DNA of 20,589 nucleotides from an uncultured Atopobium sp. (GTDB taxonomy: Bacteria; Actinomycetota; Coriobacteriia; Coriobacteriales; Atopobiaceae), in NCBI GenBank assembly GCA_916715765.1, contig CAKAPG010000014.1, positions 1 to 20,589 of the forward strand, written 5' to 3'. The first letter of the stretch is position 1. Each line of letters starts with the position of its first letter. Shown here in pieces: positions 15,389 through 20,589 of this stretch. The notes beneath the pieces were generated by a model that saw only the letters and a program-made list of their open reading frames with translations, did no database searches and had not been told where the DNA came from. The position numbers and the translations under genes are program-made.

Positions 15389-15493
15389 GTGACGTATAAC
15401 TAACTCTCAACAGCGTTTTTCTCGCGATTTTTAGACCGCCTCTTCAGTAGAGAAGAGGCGGTTTTTCTGTGGATGAACTGCGTGACGTATAAC
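15389..15493 (+). repeat. 12-bp direct repeats flanking the terminator
   Basis: GTGACGTATAAC is present exactly at 15389-15400 and 15482-15493. The outer flanks are also inverted: TGCAGGT at 15384-15390 and ACCTGCA at 15496-15502. The second copy lies about 65 bp before the ftsE start, so it may overlap its promoter; TAAAAT at 15510-15515 is a possible -10. Confidence 0.7.
15435..15466 (+). terminator. Intrinsic terminator closing the sugar module
   Basis: ACCGCCTCTTC (15435-15445) pairs perfectly with GAAGAGGCGGT (15452-15462) across AGTAGA, with T residues at 15462-15466. Copies of GTGACGTATAAC flank it at 15389-15400 and 15482-15493. Confidence 0.92.
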
Positions 15494-15557
15494 ATACCTG
15501 CACTTTTGGTAAAATAAACTCTGTATCTGTCTCTTCGGAGTAAGAAAAGGAGCAACT

Positions 15558-16586
15558 GTGGCTAATCATTTTCGCACTGATGAGCAACAGGAGTCCTCGT
15601 TTGATGACCGTTTTGGGGTAATTTCTCAGGATGATCTGAACCAGCTTGACCAGCAAGACGTTGTGGCTGATCAAGTTGAAACCCAGGACTTTTCTGCTGA
15701 TGTGCCAGTGGCCCAGGCTGCTGAACCTGTAACAACTGTATCTGATCCATTTGCTTCAGGAGTAGAGCCTGTACACGTGGTAACTGCTGAACAGCAAAAT
15801 AACCCTGAGCAGGCGCCTCTTGATCGCGCAAAGTTCTTTGCTGACCTTGCTCAAGACGCACCTCAGGTTGAGCGCACTGGTACTCCTACCATCTCTTTTA
15901 AGGGTGCCTCGCTTGTGTATCCATCACAGCCAAACCGCCCAGCACTGGATAACATCAGCGCTGATATCTACCCAGGCGAGTTTGTCTTTGTAGTTGGACA
16001 CTCTGGTTCCGGTAAGTCGTCTCTCTTGCGCCTTATTACGCGCGAGCAGAAGGCAACTCACGGACAGGTTATTGTTGCTGGTCAGGATCTTACGCGCATG
16101 CGTAACTCCAAGGTTCCGTATCTGCGCCGCCAGATTGGTACCGTCTTCCAGGACTTTAAGCTTCTGCCCGATAAGACCGTCTATGAGAACGTTTCTTTTG
16201 CACTTGAGTGCATTGGCAAGCCTCGTTCTGTTATTAAGGTGCAGGTTCCTGAGGTTCTGCGTCTGGTAGGCCTTGGCCAGAAGATGGACGCTTACCCAGA
16301 CCAGCTTTCCGGCGGTGAGCAGCAGCGTGTTTCTGTTGCTCGTGCAATGGTTAACCGCCCACCACTGCTTATCTGCGACGAGCCTACGGGTAACTTGGAC
16401 CCAGCAATTTCTTTGGGCATCATGAAGCTTCTTGACCGCATTAACCGTGCGGGCACTACGGTTGTAATGGCAACACACGATCGCGAGATGGTTGACTCTA
16501 TGCGCAAGCGCGTTATCGCACTTGAGGCTGGTCACATTGTCCGCGACCAGGAGAAGGGAGGCTATGGCTACTATGGGGCTCTCTAA
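15558..16586 (+). CDS. ftsE: Cell-division ABC transporter ATPase FtsE, with long N-terminal extension
   Basis: ATPase subunit of the FtsEX complex, which couples ATP hydrolysis to activation of cell-wall hydrolases at the division site. The ABC core starts near residue 111: Walker A GHSGSGKS (147-154), Q-loop FQDFKLL, signature LSGGEQQR, Walker B LLICDEPTGNLD and the H-loop ATHDREM. The FtsE-typical Y-P-S-Q-P start and the neighbouring ftsX secure the call. At 342 residues it is about 110 longer than usual FtsE. The extra N-terminal part is rich in Gln, Asp, Glu, Val and Ala and looks disordered. The extension is real in this sequence: GTG 15558 has AAAAGGAG five bases upstream, and no internal start lies near the ABC core. 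It overlaps ftsX by 23 bases. Confidence 0.96.
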   Translation: MANHFRTDEQQESSFDDRFGVISQDDLNQLDQQDVVADQVETQDFSADVPVAQAAEPVTTVSDPFASGVEPVHVVTAEQQNNPEQAPLDRAKFFADLAQDAPQVERTGTPTISFKGASLVYPSQPNRPALDNISADIYPGEFVFVVGHSGSGKSSLLRLITREQKATHGQVIVAGQDLTRMRNSKVPYLRRQIGTVFQDFKLLPDKTVYENVSFALECIGKPRSVIKVQVPEVLRLVGLGQKMDAYPDQLSGGEQQRVSVARAMVNRPPLLICDEPTGNLDPAISLGIMKLLDRINRAGTTVVMATHDREMVDSMRKRVIALEAGHIVRDQEKGGYGYYGAL

Positions 16587-17499
16587 TTTTGGATACTCTC
16601 TGCGTGAGGCCGGAAGCCACTTTAGAAGGAACTGGTCTACCGCTCTTGGTGCAATCGTAACCATCTTCTTGTCACTGTTCATCATCGGCTTGTTTATTCT
16701 TGGCTCCGCTCTTATCGAGAACATGGTAGGAAGTGTCGAGAATCGCGTTACTATCCAGGCATTTCTTTCTGATGATGCAGATCAGTCTGCAGTAACTGCT
16801 TTCCAGCAAGAGGTTCAGAGCTGGGATACGGTTGAGTCCGTAACCTATAAGAGCAAAGATCAGGCTCTTGAGGAGTATCGCACTACCATGAGCTACCGCA
16901 ATGCTTCCGATGCGGTTTCTGCTCTTGATGGTCAGAATCCTATTCCTGCATCTCTTGTGATTAAGCTCAAGGACCCTAAGGATGTTCAAGACGTTGCCCA
17001 GCGCATTGCCTCTTCATCATCTTTTGCAGCAATTGCTGATAATAAGAGCAATCCATCTGGTGATGTTCAGTATGGTCGCGAGACCGTTGAGCGTCTGTTC
17101 AGCGTAACAGCATACATTCGTATCGGCGCTATCGGCCTTGTTGGACTTCTGGTGTTTGTTGCCTTTGTCTTTATTAACAACACCATTCGCCTTGCTATTA
17201 ATGCTCGCCGTCGTGAGATTGCAATCATGCGTCTGGTCGGTGCATCTAACGGCTTTATTCGCGGACCATTCCTTATGGAAGGTGTGCTTGAGGCACTTAT
17301 CGGCGCTCTTCTCGCCATTGCTGTTTTGGTTGTTGGAGCCCACATGCTTCTTCCTGTAATGGCAGAGAGCATGACCTTCTTGACCTTTGCTATTCCAACA
17401 ACGGTCATGCTGGGCATGAGCGGCCTTTTGCTGCTCCTTGGCCTGCTGCTGGGACTCTTTGGTTCTGCTATTGCTATGGGCCGCTACCTGAAGGCATAG
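16564..17499 (+). CDS. ftsX: Cell-division membrane protein FtsX
   Basis: Membrane partner of FtsE, 311 residues. The plan is classical: a cytoplasmic amphipathic start (FGYSLREAGSHFRRNWSTALG), TM1 at about residues 30-50, an extracellular loop of about 130 residues that would recruit a peptidoglycan hydrolase or its activator, then three C-terminal helices with the conserved INNTIRLAINARRREIAIMRLVGAS segment between TM2 and TM3. The start is ATG 16564, after AAGGGAGG inside the end of ftsE; ATG 16573, three codons later, is also possible. The longer frame from 16492 lies fully inside ftsE and is rejected. No hydrolase or smpB gene follows; a terminator and a LysR regulator do. Confidence 0.95.
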   Translation: MATMGLSNFGYSLREAGSHFRRNWSTALGAIVTIFLSLFIIGLFILGSALIENMVGSVENRVTIQAFLSDDADQSAVTAFQQEVQSWDTVESVTYKSKDQALEEYRTTMSYRNASDAVSALDGQNPIPASLVIKLKDPKDVQDVAQRIASSSSFAAIADNKSNPSGDVQYGRETVERLFSVTAYIRIGAIGLVGLLVFVAFVFINNTIRLAINARRREIAIMRLVGASNGFIRGPFLMEGVLEALIGALLAIAVLVVGAHMLLPVMAESMTFLTFAIPTTVMLGMSGLLLLLGLLLGLFGSAIAMGRYLKA

Positions 17500-17577
17500 C
17501 AACTAGGCAACCTGGTGCTTCAATTGTTAAAGAGAAGTATCAATTAAGAAAGTTTTTTGCATAAAGATTGCAAGGTA

Positions 17578-17610
17578 AGACCTCGTGAAAACCGTTCACG
17601 GGGTCTTTTT
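17578..17610 (+). terminator. Intrinsic terminator of ftsEX
   Basis: AGACCTCGTGAA (17578-17589) pairs with TTCACGGGGTCT (17595-17606), a 12-bp stem with one G-U pair, and T residues run to 17610. Confidence 0.9.
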
Positions 17611-17696
17611 ACGTTGAACGGTATTTACCAATTTGCAGGTAGGATGATATTTTTAAGGGTGAATTATTAGGCCACGTACTTGAATGGGGGCCAAGT
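17611..17696 (+). promoter_or_regulatory. Probable promoter region of the LysR gene
   Basis: A weak candidate promoter is TTTACC (17624-17629), 16 bp, GATATT (17646-17651). GAACGGTATTTA at 17616-17627 overlaps its -35; the reverse complement occurs at 202-213. GGGGG at 17686-17690 serves as ribosome binding site. Confidence 0.35.
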
Positions 17697-18545
17697 ATGG
17701 AGACCAACCTGCACAAATTCCAGGCTTTTACTTCCGCGGCGTATCACAGTAGCTTTACGGTGGCGGCAGAAGAGCTGGGATGCACTCAGTCGTCTATTAG
17801 TCGCATGGTGGCAAGTCTAGAAAAAGAATGGGATGTCCGCTTGTTTAACAGACATGGCGGCTATGTAAGTCTGACTCCTGAGGGAAAGACGCTTTTGCCT
17901 GTTGCAGAAGAGGTGTGCCAGGCATACAGCAAGTTGAGCAATCAAGTGAATCGCGTCAGCGCCATTGAGATGGGCGATCTTGTTATCGCAGCGCCTTCGA
18001 GCTTTCTTTCACGAGCACTGCCAGGTCATTTGAAGAAGTACATGACCGATCATCCAAACATCAAAGTTGAAGTTATCGAGTGCACCTATGGAGAAGCTCT
18101 GCGTCTTATTAGCAAGGGTAAAGTGGATATTAGTTTTACTATGACCCGCGCAACTGAGCAGGGATTTACTTCAACTTTATTTGATCATGATGAGGTAATT
18201 GTTGTTTCTCAAAAGGGACATTACGAGAAGGACCTTGAGACAATTCCGGTTAAGCGTCTTATTGAGGAACCCTTTATTGTTGATATTGAGACAGCTCCTC
18301 TGCTTCAGAAGCAACTTAAAAATGCGCGCATGACATTTGCGTCATCGGACTCGTTCACCATTATGTCCATGGTAGAGTCGGGTCTTGGCGTAAGTTTGCT
18401 GCCACTTGAGGCAACAAAAGGTACAAATTTTGATATTGACGTACATCATCTTGAGACTCCCGTACATCGTAATGTCTTCATTACCCATCGTGTAAAAGGC
18501 GAGATGTCACGCACTACTGAAGAGTTTTTAAAGTATTTGGGTTAA
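17697..18545 (+). CDS. LysR-family transcriptional regulator
   Basis: A 282-residue LysR-type regulator. The N-terminal winged helix-turn-helix is clear (FQAFTSAAYHSSFTVAAEEL, then CTQSSISRMVASLEKEWDVRLFNR), followed by the linker helix and a periplasmic-binding-protein-like effector domain (GDLVIAAPSSFLSRALPGHL...). The effector domain ends shortly after SLLPLEA, giving a slightly short protein. LysR genes are usually divergent from their target; this one is codirectional, with the permease gene 224 bp downstream. Control of the permease and amidohydrolase is likely but inferred. The start is ATG 17697 with GGGGG six bases upstream. Effector unknown. Confidence 0.93.
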   Translation: METNLHKFQAFTSAAYHSSFTVAAEELGCTQSSISRMVASLEKEWDVRLFNRHGGYVSLTPEGKTLLPVAEEVCQAYSKLSNQVNRVSAIEMGDLVIAAPSSFLSRALPGHLKKYMTDHPNIKVEVIECTYGEALRLISKGKVDISFTMTRATEQGFTSTLFDHDEVIVVSQKGHYEKDLETIPVKRLIEEPFIVDIETAPLLQKQLKNARMTFASSDSFTIMSMVESGLGVSLLPLEATKGTNFDIDVHHLETPVHRNVFITHRVKGEMSRTTEEFLKYLG

Positions 18546-18769
18546 AGATTGATACATAGTTGTGTACGTTAACTATTTGAAAATTGCATAACTGTTATTA
18601 GATTTTGGTAAAGATGTAAAAAGATTTAACTACCGCTCGCGGTTGTAGCTTTCACGCTTACGGGTTTATCTGACGCTCAGAGGGCGCTACTTCTTTTTTC
18701 AAATGGCTTCGGGTGCAAACATAGTCTCATCAAGTTCTTCGTCCGAGTAATTACGGGAAGGAGTGGGAC
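18546..18769 (+). promoter_or_regulatory. Promoter and structured leader of the permease gene
   Basis: A possible promoter is TTGAAA (18577-18582) with TAGATT (18599-18604). The transcript would then contain two exclusive hairpins: CTAC...GTAG around the ACCGC-TC-GCGGT core (18630-18648), and GTAGC (18645-18649) with GCTAC (18686-18690) followed by TTCTTTTTT (18691-18699). This looks like a terminator/antiterminator pair, but the second stem is short, and no known riboswitch or T-box consensus was recognised. AAGGAG near 18760 is the ribosome binding site. Confidence 0.4.
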
Positions 18770-20212
18770 ATGGCAGAAAATGCCGAGGCACCTGAGATGC
18801 AAAAGTCGTTGAGTCTATTCAACTTCTTTACCATCGGATTTGGTGCGATCATTGGTACCGGATGGGTGCTCCTGGTAGGCGACTGGATGGTTCTTGGTGG
18901 AGGACCATTCCCCGCGATGATCGCATTCGCAATTGGCGCAATTTTCCTTGTACCAATTGGATGTGTTTTTGGCGAGCTCACTGCTGCTATTCCAATTTCT
19001 GGTGGCATCATTGAGTACGTCGACAGGACATTCGGCCGCCCAATGGGCTTCTTTACCGGCTGGATGCTTCTTCTGGGCAACGCTCCACTATGTCCTTGGG
19101 AGGCAATTGCTATTTCCACGCTTCTCACCGACCGTTTTGGTGCATTCCCTATTCTTTCTTGGCTGAGGTCCGTTAAGCTCTACACCATTCTTGGTGCAGA
19201 TGTTTACCTGTGGCCAACAGTTATCGCTCTTTGCTTTGCTATCCTGGTCATCTTCCTTAACTTCAAGGGCGCTGGCGCAGCAGCTAAACTTTCGAGCTTC
19301 CTTACCAAGGCTTTGCTGACTGGTATGATCCTTGCAATGGTTATCTCCTTTGCAACTGGTTCTCCAAGCAACGGCCTCCCCGTCTTCTCCCAGGCAACTG
19401 AGGTTGCAGGTGGCGAGGGCACAAAGGCTACCAGCTTCTTTGGCGGTATCATTGCAGTACTTGTTATGACTCCATTCTTCTACGCTGGTTTTGACACCAT
19501 TCCACAGCAGGCAGAAGAGGCTTCTGCTGACCTTGACTGGAAGAAGTTTGGCATCATTCCTGCACTCGCACTTATCGCTTCTGGTGTCTTCTATCTCATC
19601 TGCATCTATGCATTCGGAACTATGATTGACTGGCACGAGTTTGTTAAGTCTTCCGTTCCTGCACTTGCAGTTCTCGAGCGCATCAACCTGTTCTTCTACA
19701 TTGCAATGCTCATTATTGCAACGCTTGGACCTCTGGGCCCAATGAACTCCTTCTTTGGTGCTTCTACTCGTCTGATGCTTGCTCTTGGTCGTAAGAAGAT
19801 GCTCCCTGAGTCCTTCGCAAAGATCGACCCTAAGTCCGGCGCACCTCTGACCGCAAACATGTTCATGGCTGGCCTGACCCTTGTTGGTCCATTCCTTGGC
19901 CGCAACATGCTTGTTCCTCTGACCAACGTTGCTTCTCTTGGCTTCATCTTTGCATGCACCATGGCTGGCGTTGCCTGCCTGCGTCTGCGTCAGACCGAGC
20001 CAGACCTGCCTCGTCCTTACAAGGTTGCCGGTGGTATCGCAGGTATCATGGCTGCAATTCTTGCTGGTAGTATCATCATCGGCCTGATGGTTGTTCCTTT
20101 CAGCCCTGCAGCTCTGAAGCCAGTTGAGTGGATCATCACCATTTCTTGGATTGTCATTGGTATGGCCATCTTCATGATCTTTGGTCGTCAGTCTGAGAAG
20201 GCAGCAGCATAA
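18770..20212 (+). CDS. APC-superfamily amino acid/polyamine permease
   Basis: Integral membrane transporter of 480 residues with about 12 hydrophobic helices, the usual APC size. The first helix carries the family signature FFTIGFGAIIGTGWVLLVGDW, the backbone-binding glycine motif of amino acid-polyamine-organocation carriers; a conserved ELTAAIPISGGIIEYVDRTFG segment follows in helix 2-3. It likely imports an amino acid or amine at the cytoplasmic membrane. AAGGAGTGGGAC precedes the ATG. Codon use is extremely biased (CTT/CTC, GCA, AAG almost exclusively), implying high expression. The next gene encodes an amidohydrolase, so the imported compound may be its substrate. The upstream LysR gene is the probable regulator. 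Substrate not determinable from sequence. Confidence 0.93.
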   Translation: MAENAEAPEMQKSLSLFNFFTIGFGAIIGTGWVLLVGDWMVLGGGPFPAMIAFAIGAIFLVPIGCVFGELTAAIPISGGIIEYVDRTFGRPMGFFTGWMLLLGNAPLCPWEAIAISTLLTDRFGAFPILSWLRSVKLYTILGADVYLWPTVIALCFAILVIFLNFKGAGAAAKLSSFLTKALLTGMILAMVISFATGSPSNGLPVFSQATEVAGGEGTKATSFFGGIIAVLVMTPFFYAGFDTIPQQAEEASADLDWKKFGIIPALALIASGVFYLICIYAFGTMIDWHEFVKSSVPALAVLERINLFFYIAMLIIATLGPLGPMNSFFGASTRLMLALGRKKMLPESFAKIDPKSGAPLTANMFMAGLTLVGPFLGRNMLVPLTNVASLGFIFACTMAGVACLRLRQTEPDLPRPYKVAGGIAGIMAAILAGSIIIGLMVVPFSPAALKPVEWIITISWIVIGMAIFMIFGRQSEKAAA

Positions 20213-20283
20213 GTTGCTTACAAGCTCTAAAGGTTTCATCGGTACGTTGAACTAAGCGCGTTATTTGTTTCTTTAGTTTGGAT

Positions 20284-20314
20284 TTTTTGCGCCCAAAAAG
20301 GGTGGGCGCAAAAA
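20284..20314. repeat. Perfect 11-bp inverted repeat before the amidohydrolase gene
   Basis: TTTTTGCGCCC (20284-20294) and GGGCGCAAAAA (20304-20314) are exact inverted copies around a 9-base spacer. On both strands the T-run comes before the GC stem and the A-run after, opposite to an intrinsic terminator. It may be an operator or a leader hairpin; it ends 34 bases before the start codon. Confidence 0.7.
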
Positions 20315-20348
20315 GATAGTATGTATCATTTACTAGAGGGGGAAAGAA

Positions 20349-20589
20349 ATGAGTAAGATTGCTTTTGTAGGCGGAAAGCTCGTTGACGGCACTGGCGCCG
20401 CTCCTGTTGAGGATTCTCTTGTCCTCGTAGACGACAAGAAGATCGCTTATGCTGGTCCTCGCACTGAGGTTCCAGAGGGCTATGAGGTCCGTGACATCCA
20501 GGGCCGCACCATTATGCCAGGTCTTATCGATACTCACCTGCACTTCTCCGGCAACCTGACCGACAACGATAACGACTGGGTTATCGAGT
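20349..20589 (+). CDS. Metal-dependent amidohydrolase (partial, N-terminal 80 residues)
   Basis: The start of an amidohydrolase-superfamily enzyme, cut by the window end. The N-terminal beta-sandwich is typical (IAFVGGKLVDGTGAAPVEDSLVLVDDKKIAYAG), followed by the metal-binding HxH in MPGLIDTHLHFSG at about residues 58-70. This resembles imidazolonepropionase-like or Xaa-Pro dipeptidase-type cyclic amidohydrolases, which hydrolyse C-N bonds in cyclic or acyl compounds. AGAGGGGG upstream of ATG 20349 is a strong ribosome binding site. It follows the APC permease by 136 bases, with an inverted repeat between them. The exact substrate cannot be judged without the rest of the protein. Confidence 0.9.
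   Translation, partial: MSKIAFVGGKLVDGTGAAPVEDSLVLVDDKKIAYAGPRTEVPEGYEVRDIQGRTIMPGLIDTHLHFSGNLTDNDNDWVIE

Noticed and set aside
18630..18760. A T-box or known riboswitch before the permease
   Set aside because: The T-box GGGTGG-ACCGCG consensus and other riboswitch cores I know were not found; only a tentative attenuator is reported.
19088..20239. A 383-codon open frame on the minus strand opposite the permease
   Set aside because: Low-complexity polar and Cys-rich translation typical of an antisense shadow of a codon-biased membrane protein; no ribosome binding site.
20284..20314. The inverted repeat as a terminator of the permease gene
   Set aside because: The T and A runs are on the wrong sides of the GC stem on both strands.

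Overview
The window looks like a chromosomal segment of a low-to-mid GC actinobacterium, most likely class Coriobacteriia (Atopobium/Lancefieldella/Olsenella-like). That placement is an inference from protein character: an uninterrupted RF2 gene, a large NTPase/BTAD regulator, SecA with a SEC-C tail, and codon use. No marker gene is complete enough here to prove it; only the 3' end of a 5S rRNA is present.

Layout. Positions 1-94: tail of a 5S rRNA gene and the terminator closing an rRNA operon, then a very AT-rich spacer. 445-3480: a 1011-residue P-loop NTPase with a C-terminal winged-helix/BTAD regulatory module. 3572-8317: housekeeping genes secA, prfB and a YitT/YvjA-type membrane protein, tightly packed. 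8318-8956: non-coding, with an inverted pair of palindromic repeats and a 131-bp MITE-like element. 8957-15366: a carbohydrate module made of a divergent DeoR-family regulator, PTS EIIA, EIIB and EIIC of the ascorbate/SgaT type, a small membrane protein, a SIS-domain phosphosugar isomerase, a DapA-fold lyase that lacks DapA-specific residues, and a KDPG/KHG-type aldolase. 15558-17499: ftsE, with an unusual disordered N-terminal extension of about 110 residues, and ftsX. 17697 to the end: a LysR-family regulator, a structured leader, an APC-superfamily permease and the start of a metal-dependent amidohydrolase.

How it fits together. In Bacillus subtilis the order secA-prfB-yvjA-...-ftsE-ftsX is known; here the same backbone appears, split by the repeat region and the PTS/isomerase/two-aldolase module. 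The module reads as one pathway: PTS uptake with phosphorylation, isomerisation, then retro-aldol cleavage giving pyruvate-type products, under a DeoR repressor that senses a phosphosugar. Its substrate cannot be named from sequence, and the combination of enzymes matches no standard pathway I can name. The LysR-permease-amidohydrolase group looks like a separate uptake and hydrolysis unit for an amino-acid-like or amide compound.

Most start codons were chosen from Shine-Dalgarno placement. Where this shortens the longest possible frame, the entry says so.
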